64,000 bases of DNA from NCBI GenBank assembly GCA_014529385.2, contig CM043963.1, positions 105,553,912 to 105,617,911 on the forward strand, in the 5' to 3' direction. The translations under genes were made by a program, and so were the position numbers. Origin of the DNA: Adiantum capillus-veneris (Eukaryota; Streptophyta; Polypodiopsida; Polypodiales; Pteridaceae). The notes under the pieces were generated by a model. It was given only the letters and a program-made list of their open reading frames with translations. It did no database searches and was not told where the DNA came from. Shown here piece by piece: positions 1 to 9,187 of this stretch. The first letter of the stretch is position 1. Each line of letters starts with the position of its first letter.

Positions 1-5
1 GTGAA

Positions 6-2891
6 GTGTCAGATTGTGATGAATCAAATTTATCTGTGCTAGATAAAGAAAGGTCAATGTTTTTACAACAGTATAGTGACTGTTTTTCCGATTCATTACC
101 GTCTCAATTACTGCCAGAGAGACCCGAGGACCATGCGATAGATTTGGTGCCAGGCTGTAGCCCACCAAATAAGCCTCCGTACAGGGTTAGTGCGGCTCAG
201 CAGAAAGAGATAATGGGCCAAGTACAGGAGTTGTTAGAAAAGGGGCTGATTCAGCCCAGTTCATCTCCATTCTGTTCTCCAGTGTTATTGGTGCAGAAAA
301 AGGATGGCTCATGGCGTATGTGCATAGACTACCGTGCAATGAACAAGAATACCATCAAGAATAGGTTCCCTATACCTAGAATTGATGATATTATGGACAA
401 ATTAGAAGGAGCAGCTATGTTTAGCAGGATAGATCTAAAGAGTGGGTACCTACAGATCCGCATTAGATCAGAGGATGTGCACAAGACTGCTTTTGGAACG
501 ACGTTTGGCCTTTACGAATTTTTAGTGATGCCCTTTGGTCTCACAAATGCTCCTGCTACGTTCAATAGGATGATGGACATAATTTTCCGTCCACACCAGC
601 AGTTTGTTGGTACATTCTTTGATGACATGATAGTCTACTCAAAGAATGAAGAGGAGCATAGGCATCACTTGGCCATTGTGTTTGAAGAGCTACGCAGTCA
701 TAGGTTGCTCATCAATGCAAAGAAAAGTGATTTTTTTCTGGAAGAGATTCACTTTCTGGGACACATTGTCTCAAAGGATGGTGTCAGAATGGATCTTGCA
801 AAAGTTGAAGCGATCAAGTCATGGCCAGATTTGAAGACGGTGCACGATGTCCGAAGTTTCTTGGGACTATGATCCTATTACAGACGGTTTATCCGAAATT
901 TCGCTGAGATTGCTTCACCTTTACATGCTCTTCAAAAGAAGGCAGTCACCTTTAGATGGACACAGAAAGAGATTTCAACTTTTAATCTCTTAAAGGAAAA
1001 GATGACTTCAGAGCCAGTCATTGTGTTGCCAGATCTTAGGAAGTCATTTGTGGTCCAATGTGATGCCTGTGGTAGTAGCATTGGTGCAGTGCTAATGCAA
1101 GATGGCAGGGTAGTAGCCTATGAGAGCAGAATTTTGCAAGGGCCAGAGATGACCATGCAGGTCTATGAGAAAGAGTTACTGGCTGTGATTCATGCGCTCT
1201 TAAGTTGGAAACACTACCTGCTAGGTGCAGATTTCGTTGTCCAAACGGACCATTAGACCTTGCGATACTTCTTGACACAGAAAAAGTTATCTGAGAAGCA
1301 TATGCGATGGGCAAATATCTTGTCCATGTTCCATTTTCAGATTGTGCATGTGGAAGGCAAGAAGAACGTTGTGGCTGATGCCTTGTCAAGGAAGCCACAA
1401 ATTTCAGCTGTGTCAATTCCTTATCATCATGAACTTGATGATATGAGAGAACAGTATGAAAATGATGAAGATTTTGCAAGGGTCTTCGAGCAGCTAATGG
1501 ATGGACAACATCATGAACACTATCTTCTCAAAGATGGGTTTATGATGATGCATGGCAAATTGTGTGTCACAAAGCCATTGCGACGCAAAGTTATGGAAGA
1601 GAGTCATGTCCCATCGTATGCAGGGCATCGTGGTATCGATGCTACAGTTAAAGCGGTTGAGACATTCTTCTACTGGCCTACATTGAGAAGAGATGTAGAT
1701 GCCTTTGTGTGAGAGTGCCTAATTTGTCAGAAGGTCAAGTTTGACAGGCAAAAGGCACCAGGGTTATTGCAACCACTACCTATTCCAGATAAACCATGGG
1801 AAAGTATTGCTATGGATTTTATCTTTGATCTTCCGAGAACGCAGACAGGAAACGATGGTATTTGGACCATTATTTGCAGATTCAGCAAATAGGCTCATTT
1901 TATTCCTGTCAGAAAGAAGATAAAACCAGATCAGATGGCACGCTTGTTTATGAGCAATATTTTCAAGTATCATGGCATGCCATAGTCGATTGTTAGCGAC
2001 CGTGATCCACGCATGACAAGTTTGTTTTGGAGAGGCTTGTTTGAGAATATGGGCACCACACTCAAATTCTCTTCGTCATTTCATCCTCAAACAGATGGGC
2101 AGTCAGAAGAGGCAAATTCTACTGTGCTAGATCTGCTGAAGTGCTATGTGTCAGAGCATAAAGGAAAGTGGGAGCAGTATTTGCCATTGGTGGAGTATGC
2201 ATACAATAATACAGTGCATTCATCAACTGGCAAGGCACCTTTTGAGATAGTTGAAGGTGGCAAGAAAGTTCCTCCCATACTGCATACAAAGGACAAGATA
2301 TTTGAAGCAGATAAGTATGTTCAGGACATGGATGAAATGTACAAGAAGGTCAAAGTGGCCTTAGAAAAGACTCAGGCAAAGCAAAAGAAAGCAGCTGATC
2401 ATCACCGTCGTGAAGTGGTATATTCACTTGGTGGTTGGGTGCTTTTGCGCTTTGAAAAGGCAAGGTTAAAGAAGATGAAGGGAAAGGAAAGACTGTTTCC
2501 AAAGCTCAGCATGCGTTACTATGGGCCTTTTCAAGTGTGCGACATAATCAGTGATGTTGCATATAGGCTGAAATTGCCTGACAGTTGGAAGATTCACAAT
2601 GCGTTTCATGTGAGTCTTCTCAGACCCTATGTGGGTGATGTGCCAGAAGATATGCCAGCTGAAGATCAGCCGGAAGTCGAGGAACTTGAAGAGATCTTGG
2701 TCCCTGAACAGATTTTGGCACACAAAGAAAGGAAAGTGAAAGGCAAGGTTGCTAGGCGTTACTTGGTAAAGTTCAGAAACTATCCACCAATGGATGCTAA
2801 GTGGATGGAAGAAGGTGAACTTGCAGAGTCACCAACTGTGTTATCACTTTACCTTGAAGCCTTCGATTTGCAACCTACCTTGACCCCTTGA
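6..2891 (+). pseudogene. pol: Chromovirus A pol: RT, RNase H, integrase, chromodomain
   Basis: One reading frame runs through the whole region, broken by stops at 870 (TGA), 1254 (TAG), 1710 (TGA), 1890 (TAG) and 1983 (TAG), with no frameshift. Reverse transcriptase covers about 250-900; the catalytic FFDD lies at 615-626 and the LKSGY and MPFGLTNAP motifs are present. RNase H follows (CDACG near 1060, YEKELLAVIHAL near 1165, QTDH near 1245). Integrase has an HHCC zinc finger (GHRGID near 1625, CLICQK near 1715), then AMDFIFDLP, SDRDPRM and QTDGQSEE holding the D, D and E. A chromodomain sits at about 2700-2850 (YLVKFRNYP, WMEEGEL). Three TAG stops replace Gln when compared with copy D. The protein would make and integrate cDNA; this copy cannot. 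Confidence 0.93.
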
Positions 2892-3463
2892 GTTTCAAAG
2901 CTACATGGATTGTCAGTGTGACAATGGCTTTTGAAACAAATGATGTACATGGTATTTAAAGTGAGCTCAAATCAAATACTTGTTACATGAATGTTAGAGC
3001 TGTATAGATTGTCAGTTTGGCAATTGCTCTTATGGAATGTCCAAAAGTTTGGTTAGTGCTATAGAAGTGAGTATTTCTTGTCAGTTTGTCAAGGATACAG
3101 TAATTGATTCTATTAAAGAGTACATGTGTAACTGCATTCTTAAACTGTCGGTTTGGGTATGCTCGAAAGTGTTACGGGATCCAACGTGTACTATAAGACA
3201 GTGGCAAAATGTGCAGCTACCATTTTGTCATTGGAAAGTTAGTGACTCAAAGCAATGGCAGAGTGCGAAGCTACCACTATGTCATTGGGACAGGGTTCAC
3301 CACAGGCAATACATGTGTCGACGAGGTGTTGAATACACCAGGGTTGACAATGAGCATGTATGTGTCGTACATGTGTCGACAGGTGTTGAATACATCAGTG
3401 TTGACTAGGAGCCTGTACGACATAGATGCAAACGAGGACGTTTGAGATTTTTCGAGGGGGGTA
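2892..3463 (+). other. Copy A 3' untranslated region with polypurine tract
   Basis: About 570 bases separate the pol stop from the LTR. I see no reading frame worth calling. Short direct repeats occur (a CAATGGCA-type segment near 3200 and 3255, a GTGTCGAC/GTGTTGAATACA segment near 3315 and 3373). The tract GAGGGGGGTA at 3454-3463 directly precedes the LTR TG and fits a polypurine tract, the primer for plus-strand cDNA synthesis. Confidence 0.75.
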
Positions 3464-4852
3464 TGTCACCAGCGTGTGACTACTATCTATCCTTTTTGTT
3501 GATTTCTTTCTTATTATCTATTTACTTTCACTTTTTGGAAACACCCCTCGGGAAATCTAACTGCCCTGCATTGCATAGCTAGTGTGGAACTGTCCAGAGG
3601 GAGTCCAGGCCTAAGGGCAAGAGAGCACTAAGGTTGGACAAAGACTATGGTTAGCCAAAGTGGGGTCATTGACTAGCCAAAGTGGAATCCTTTGCTACAG
3701 AGGCTACATTTCAGTTCTGGATGTGGCCACAGTGTACAAAGAGGGTCGGATGACCTAGAAAGATACAATGGCAGTATCTCCTAAAATTTAGGGAACTGCT
3801 ATTTTGGGCTTTGAAAATGTGTTTGCGTCATTATCTCCGGAATGACAAGGGGAACATTTTCTTACTCTGCAGTGAAGTCAACTGGGCAACCGGTTGGGAG
3901 ATTTTTAGGTGGCAACCCCGAAACGGGAAAATGCTTATAAATGTGCCAAGTGGCACCTTCTGGTGCACTTTCCTCATGCAAGAGAAGGGGGCACTGATTT
4001 TAGAGAGGAGAAAGACTCATTTGCAGATTTTTGTCACAGGTTAAGAGCTATGGAGTGCTTGCTTTCCCTCCTATGTACAGTGCGGTGCCAGGAGTGATGC
4101 CCTGCACGCTACGCACTGCTCTCTCTCTCCCCTATGGCAATATGTTATGCCCCTCTAGTGGGCTCTTCATTTGACCAATGTACAGTTGTGTGGGTTCATG
4201 TGCGATTGCCGAGGCAAGAGCCTCTTGCACAGGCATTGGATTAGCTAGCGGCTAATCCCCCCGCAGGTACAGGTGAATTCGGAGAGGTTTCACGCGAGAA
4301 ATCTCGTCCGATTCAAAGGGCAAGTAGCCCTACAGGTGCGGGAGCTCGAGGACTTGCTACGGATGCGACCGGCACGTGAAACGGAGCCCGAAACAGTAAA
4401 TTACAGCCTGCTGTGTATTTTTGCAGGTTTAGGGTTTTGGCCCTAAACGGTCCCTAATACCCCCAGGAGGTTCGGGGACGCGAGGGGACCACTGTACAGG
4501 TGATCTGGCGCATTTTCGGGGCTGAAAACAGAGAATTCAGCGTGCTGCAGATTCTTGCCAGGTTTTGCAAAGTGCCCGTATGCGTCGGGAAAATCAGTCA
4601 ATGCGTGGGAATATTGACTGTGAAGTGTCCTTGTACAGTTATGCTGCCGAAATCAGGCTGGAACAGTGGAAATTCAGCCGAGTTTGTGCGGGGCAGCTTG
4701 TAGGGAACCACAACGTTTATTCCCTCTTTTGAACAATAAAGAAATACCGAAACGGGCGCCTAAGTTAGGGGCCAATCTGGTGTCGGTCTACTCATACAGG
4801 TGCAATCTAGCAGCCTGTATCCCTCTCCCCTTTGTTGTGTCTTGAAAGTACA
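3464..4852 (+). repeat. 3' LTR of copy A
   Basis: It starts TGTCACCAG just after a polypurine tract and probably ends GTACA at 4852, giving about 1,389 bp, close to the 1,327 bp of the related LTR at 21,163-22,489. Near its end, 4735-4782 holds AATAAAGAAATACCGAAA followed by a GGGCGCC..GGGGCC stretch, the likely polyadenylation/R region. The same block is found in most other LTRs of the window. The right end is less certain because another LTR piece abuts it. The left LTR is outside the window. Confidence 0.75.
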
Positions 4853-5395
4853 GGTAAAGTGGACGACAAATTAAATGGGTGAAAGCTAAATCAAGGTTTA
4901 AAGTAAAGTCTACCGCCCTTTTTGGATTGAACAGGCCGGTTTCAGGTCCTTTGCTCTCAAACTCTACGTCCAGATGCTTTGGAGAGTGAGGCCCCAAGGG
5001 TCCTTATAAACTTACAAGGGATGCCCAAGAGGTTAGCCCCAAAATCACTTCATCCAAAAGCACCAACCCCCAAATGAATTGCTCTCAAACGCTAGCGCTA
5101 AGCTGCCAAAAATCTGTCAATGCATTTTATGGAAATCAGTACAACAATGCCACATGGCATGTCGGCGCAAATCGCAAAAATCTACAGCCAGCCTTCAAGC
5201 CTTTGATGTTTAGGGTTCAGGCCCCACGGTTGGTGCTCCATAAGTTGGACAAGTTATTTGGGTTAGGATTTTTAATCCTAACCCTTTTTTAGGCCCTATG
5301 TCCAAAACTTCTTCAAGTTCTTCCGGCATCTATTTCTCCTTGTCCTCTCGGCCATTTTCCTTCCAATTGGGCCACCACATCATCACTTTGTGACA
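4853..5395 (-). repeat. Truncated 3' LTR of a C/B-type Gypsy element
   Basis: The right end reads CTTTGTGACA at 5395 and is followed by a polypyrimidine run (5396-5408) that is a polypurine tract on the minus strand, so this is a minus-strand 3' LTR. The middle (about 4940-5200) matches the plus-strand LTR piece at 24.42-24.76 kb in inverted form (TCCTTATAAACTTACAAGGG and a caccaacccccaaa stretch). The LTRs of B and B2 are more distant relatives. The left end is cut at the junction with the A LTR; the AATAAAGAAATA block expected there is missing. Confidence 0.6.
5260..5290. other. Perfect 11-bp hairpin followed by T run, inside an LTR
   Basis: GGGTTAGGATT at 5260-5270 and its exact complement AATCCTAACCC at 5274-5284 are separated by TTT and followed by six T. 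The arms contain a telomere-like GGGTTAG. The related LTR near 27.5 kb has a weaker version. Role unknown. Confidence 0.6.
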
Positions 5396-5910
5396 TCCCC
5401 CCCTCTTGAAAGAATTGTTATCGCCCTCGATTATGCCTCCAAAGCAGCCAAAGGATAGAAACGTTCTGCGGTAGACACTGACTCTATGTACCCAAGCTCG
5501 AGACTCCACCAATCTAGCACTTCACATTTCTGTTGAAGGTCTCAGATACAAATTATGATCATGGTAACTTATTTAGCAATCACATCTAGACTATGCTGAT
5601 CTTTTCATGGATGTCTGGTCTACTAAATCTTGTTACTATCGGATTCATATCCATTTGTTTTAGGTTTCAATCAAGCAAACCATGCCCATAACCATCCCCA
5701 CAAGACAATACATCAACATAGCATGCAGTGCACAAATTACACACTTAGTTACACTCAACACTTGTGTTTCAATTGATTCAATCTAGCCATCTCATTCTAT
5801 CCAGAACTCTTGATGCACCTAGATCACTGTGCAACGATCTCATTCTTCCGAAACACTTGATGCACTCACAACAATATCCAGTCATCTCATCGAGATAAAC
5901 ATCTTGATGT
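5396..5910. other. Non-coding remnant next to an LTR
   Basis: The first bases (TCCCCCCCTCTT on the plus strand) form a minus-strand polypurine tract for the LTR on the left. The following CCCTCGATTATGCC stretch resembles the sequence beside the polypurine tract of element E (43.65 kb). The remainder to 5910 is A+T-rich with no frame or domain I can support. It is probably the 3' tail of a lost element. Confidence 0.4.
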
Positions 5911-5990
5911 TGTAACAAACTTTGGACGCCCAAGTCAAGATTCTACCATGACATAGCAGAGATTCACTTCAAAACAGTTCACAAAACACT
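5911..5990 (-). repeat. 80-bp LTR end stub joined to integrase sequence
   Basis: TGTAACAAACTTTGGACGCC onward resembles the LTR end beside C's primer-binding site (13,091: TGAACAGACTTGGACACTCC) over about 75 bases, including CAAGTCAAGA and a TTCAAAACARTTCACA stretch. At about 5990 it switches to integrase code. This looks like a deletion between LTR and integrase inside one element. Confidence 0.5.
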
Positions 5991-6869
5991 TCAAAACGCT
6001 CCACACCTTTCAAGGTGGTGTCAATGCCGCGGTGACCCGTAAAAGGTGGACAATGGCACTCAGTCAGAACCTTTTCCCTCAACGATTGCGTAACACACAA
6101 CATCGTTTTCTTCATCAGGTAGCCATCCCGTATGGAATATCCCGCTACTACCTCCCCATTTTGTATTCGAGTGAATACATCGGAAAAATCCGGATCTGTG
6201 GCGTACTGATCAACCATGTCCTCGAAGCTTCTATGATGAATCGCGGAAATAGCCAAGACTAGCGGCTTCCGAGACAAAGCATCTGCCACCAAGTTCTTCT
6301 TTCCTTGAACATGGACAATCTGGAAGTGAAACTGTAACAAGATGTTAGCCCACCGCATCTGCTTTTCCGAAAGCTTCTTCTGTGATGATCAGTGAATACT
6401 GTGAAGTTGGCTCCAAGTAGATAATGTCGCCACTGAGTAAGAGCATGGATCACTGCCAAAAGCTCTTTCTTATAAATCTGTGATGTCAATTCTGGCCTTG
6501 AAAACAATCTCCTTTCATAGGCAATCACATGGTCTTCTTGCATTAAGACCGCTCCCAGACTACGACGACAAGCATCACAATATACTTCAAATGACTTTTG
6601 CAAATCCAGCAAAGTCAATATTGGTCCAGTAGTCAATTTCTCTTTCAGTGTCTGAAAGGCAGTCACCTCTGTGGGTCCCTACGAGAAAGGGACTCCTTTT
6701 TGTGTCAGAATGTGCAAAGGGGAAGGTAACGGTGCAAACTTTCGAATGAACGGCCGGTAGTAAGAACACAAGCCCAAGAAGCTTCTAACTTTATGAACAT
6801 TCTTCAAATCGGGCCAATCATATATATATATATATATAGTCTCAATCTTGGCCGGGTCCATTTGTACTT
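5991..6869 (-). pseudogene. Gypsy pol fragment C2: RT end, RNase H, integrase start
   Basis: This is a second copy of the sequence at 9.2-10.15 kb. On the minus strand it holds the last part of reverse transcriptase (WPDLKNVHKVRSFLGLCSYY, about 6740-6820), RNase H (CDACRRSLGAVLMQ near 6560, YKKELLAVIHALTQW near 6450) and the integrase zinc-finger start (HRGIDTTLKGVER near 6010). It ends abruptly at an LTR stub on the left. On the right it joins B-type sequence at 6869/6870. A TAG at 6679-6681 replaces a Trp codon of copy C. A TA repeat adds codons at 6821-6838. Confidence 0.85.
6821..6838. repeat. (TA)9 microsatellite inside RT code
   Basis: Nine TA units lie where copy C encodes ETIRDWPD. 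They add five codons (YIYIY-like residues) and keep the reading frame. Confidence 0.9.
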
Positions 6870-6871
6870 TG

Positions 6872-6990
6872 CGTCGCTCGGAGGTTCATGCATACAAGCA
6901 AACACTCCCCAGGCATCGGCCTGAGTCGTTCGGAGGTTTCCTAGCATACAACGAAACGCCCCCCAAGCATCGGCCTACGTCGTTCCGAGG
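6872..6990. repeat. Short tandem repeat, 53-54 bp unit
   Basis: The marker GTCGNTCGGAGGTT-like sequence starts at 6872, 6925 and 6979. Each of the first two units also carries an AAAC-CCCC run and CATCGGCCT. A related single unit occurs in B2 near 25,300. The C-rich runs resemble minus-strand polypurine tracts. Confidence 0.7.
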
Positions 6991-7198
6991 TTCAAACAAT
7001 ACCAAAACAGTATTTCTCACTTCTCCACTCGGGAGTAAAAATCACCAATCAATGAAACCAGTATTGAAACCAGAGTCAAACATTTCAAATCGGTACCAAG
7101 ATAGGTTTAAAACAGATAGCATCCATTTCAAACAAAGTTCAAACAATACTTTCTCAAACAATGTTCAAAAGTATCTAACTAGAAAACAACTAGAGAGG

Positions 7199-8181
7199 TC
7201 ATTCATGGTTTTGTTCGAACAATCGAACTTTGAGGACAACGGGCTTGCCCTTCTGCATCACGGTGATGGTTCGGTTCTGGACCTGGAGAGTTGCATCATT
7301 CTTGTCGTGCCAGGGCATGCCAAAGAGAACGTCGCAATTGCCCAACTTCATAATGTGGAAATTGGCTTTTCCATGATAATCTTGTATAGTCACTGAAAGT
7401 GCACGAATGAGCAGTACCACTTTCTGCGTTTGCCCCATGGCTAGCTCAGCTTCAATTTCTCCACCCTCTGCATCATAATCAAAGTGCATCTGCTTCAAGA
7501 ATTCTGGATGGATGAAGTTCTCCATAGCTCCAGGGTCGAAGAAAATAAGGGCTTTCAAGCCGTTGACTTTTCCATAAGCTCTGCATAATTCATTAAAACT
7601 CTCGAGGTGTATACCATAAATATCGGGTACTAGTCCAATAGCATGTCTAGCCTTCTTGGCCGGAGGTGGCCGCGGGGGTCTGTCTGTTGTGGGAGCAGAA
7701 GGTTGCACTGGGAGCGGAATTGCAATGCTTTCTTGCGATCTTTCACCCCAGAAAAAGTGAAAAATTTGATTGTCGTGCCACCATCTTTGAAATCTTTGGG
7801 TTGGTTAGGCGCATGTCCTGGGTATGGATAATAAGTGTATCCATATGGGCTCCAAACATTGTAGCCTGGTGGTGGTGGTGGTGGTGGAGGTGGGGACAAT
7901 GGCGATGGCAAAGGCGGTTGCACTGGATCAGGGTCAGATGGCTGCACCATATTCCTGAAGACTTCCCCGATCGGAACAGACGGCTGAGAAGGTTGCCGAT
8001 TGGAAGCTCTCGTACTTTCTGGTGCCGGAGGAGGAGGTACCACCTGGGGAATTAGAGGGGGTAACATGTAGTTCAAAAATTGTTGAAAACTTTGCAGCAT
8101 CGAAAGATTTTGCCTAGGATGCCGCGAAAGAATGTCGTGAAGCTTGTTGAGCAGAAACTACAAATATTCTGCTGAATCCAT
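7199..8181 (-). pseudogene. gag: Gag-protease of element B, gag middle deleted
   Basis: The probable start is ATG at 8181. A TAG at 8158-8160 interrupts the eighth codon; sibling B2 has CAG there. The Gag N-terminus is proline-rich (a run of nine Pro from a GGT repeat at about 7869-7890 on the plus strand), followed by GYTYYPYPGHAPNQPKDFKD and the core motif KFFTFSGVKDRKKALQF. It then jumps near 7730, losing the rest of the capsid and the zinc knuckle that B2 keeps near 26.18 kb. The protease has the active-site motif FFDPGA (about 7530-7550) and later CDVLFGMPWHDKND. The frame ends with a normal-looking stop at 7199. Confidence 0.8.
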
Positions 8182-8405
8182 GAATTCCAAGTATTGGGTT
8201 CTTAATTGGCTTATGCCCTGTAAGACACTGTGGTGAAGACGGGAGCGCGCCCGATGCACGATGAAGTAAGGGTGGGAGTGGCTAATAAGTCCGGTTTGAA
8301 TAAGTCCGGGTTGGAGGGTGAAGATACCTCAAATAAAATAAAATTCAAAAGCTTTGTCTGCTCTTTTGTAGGACCAGTATGCTTTCAGAAAAGCACACGC
8401 TTGAT

Positions 8406-8417
8406 GTTGTGATACCA
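8406..8417 (-). other. Primer-binding site of element B
   Basis: On the minus strand it reads TGGTATCACAAC, one base from the LTR end. It resembles the initiator-Met-type site TGGTATCAGAGC used by C and E but differs in its last bases, so the priming tRNA may differ or the site has mutated. Confidence 0.65.
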
Positions 8418-8418
8418 C

Positions 8419-8997
8419 TGTCACAAGATGGGCACCACGTGCCAATTGAAAAGAACAGACTGAACAGACTTTAAAACTTTAATAACAACTGAACTGAAAG
8501 AGAGAGTCAACACGCGATACGGAGTGGTGGGATTCCACCCCAAAGAGTATTGGCCCCAAACCTTGGCGCCCCTTTCGGTATTTCTTTATATTGCATCAAC
8601 ATAGTACAAGCCGGTACTCTAGACTCTGCACCTTCTCCATGAAGCATGCCAGAGAATGAGCCCTAGCCTCATATTTAAAGGCCCTTGGCCTGAAAAGCAG
8701 TTAAAGTAAAAAGCCTTTAAAACTCAAAAGCTTTTGGTCCAAAAGCAAAGCCTAAAAAACTGTCAGCATAATTTACTGAAATCCGTACAGCCTGCCACGT
8801 CATCATGCCAGCGCAATTTTGAAAATCTGCCATGCTGCCCTTAGGGTTAGGGTTAGGATTTTTGCAGGTTTAGGGTTAGGGTTTGTAGGTTTTAGGGTTA
8901 GGGTTTCCAGAATTAGGGTTTCAACAATTAGGGTTTCTGGCAAAAATTAGGGTTAGGGTTTTCTGCTCTCGGGCAACCACGTCATCACTTTGTGACA
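8419..8997 (-). repeat. 5' LTR of element B with telomere-like repeats
   Basis: It begins TGTCACAAG on the plus strand and ends CTTTGTGACA, so the ends are inverted repeats. The minus-strand module of AAAGAAATACCGAAAGGGGC and CGCCAAGGTTTGGGGCC lies at 8551-8594. From 8841 to 8960 TTAGGG or TTTAGGG occurs about ten times. Similarity to B2's LTR continues past 8997 to about 9101, so the LTR may be longer; 8997 was chosen because a related LTR (5395) ends there beside a polypurine tract. Confidence 0.65.
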
Positions 8998-9187
8998 CTT
9001 CTTCTGTTACTTGTTCTTCTTAGGGTTTAGGCCCCTCGGACGGCATTTGTAAGTTGGCTCTATTCTTTAGGCTTTGACATGTCAGCAGTTTGTTACAACC
9101 ACTCTGTGTTCTCGGGAGATAAAAAATGAAATCCATTGCAATACTTTCCTAGGGGCGGGTGGGTATGGGTCAAGGTTGTAACAATCC
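8998..9187. other. Junction sequence between B LTR and C integrase
   Basis: The first ~100 bases resemble B2's region 27,590-27,713 (TTAGGGTTTAGGCCCC, GTCAGCAGTTTGT), so they are B-family sequence. The rest to 9187 is a degenerate continuation of C's integrase frame with no recognisable motif. Confidence 0.5.

Larger units (their letters stand above)
1..4852 (+). mobile_element. Ty3/Gypsy chromovirus, copy A (5' part lies outside window)
   Basis: The element enters from the left edge. Seen here are reverse transcriptase, RNase H, integrase, a chromodomain, a polypurine tract and a 3' LTR, all reading rightwards in that order, which is the Ty3/Gypsy order. Gag and protease would lie left of position 1. 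The copy is dead because its pol frame holds five in-frame stops. It is closely similar in protein to copy D (14.6-19.6 kb, opposite strand). Its LTR starts with the same TGTCACCAG as D's LTR, so A and D belong to one family. Confidence 0.9.
6870..8997 (-). mobile_element. Gag-protease-only LTR element B (3' end lost)
   Basis: On the minus strand from the right are an LTR (8419-8997), a primer-binding site, a proline-rich gag, a retropepsin-like protease, and then directly a non-coding tail with short repeats. No reverse transcriptase or integrase lies between the protease and the tail. Copy B2 (25.2-27.7 kb) has the same organisation, so the missing pol is probably a family trait and not only local deletion. 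The 3' LTR is absent because the tail joins the C2 pol fragment at 6869/6870. Confidence 0.7.

Noticed and set aside
1036-1479. 147-codon antisense ORF in pol of A
   Set aside because: Shadow of conserved RNase H and integrase code on the other strand.
8841-8960. A true telomere or chromosome-end fusion
   Set aside because: Motifs are short, interrupted and lie inside an LTR bounded by its terminal repeats.
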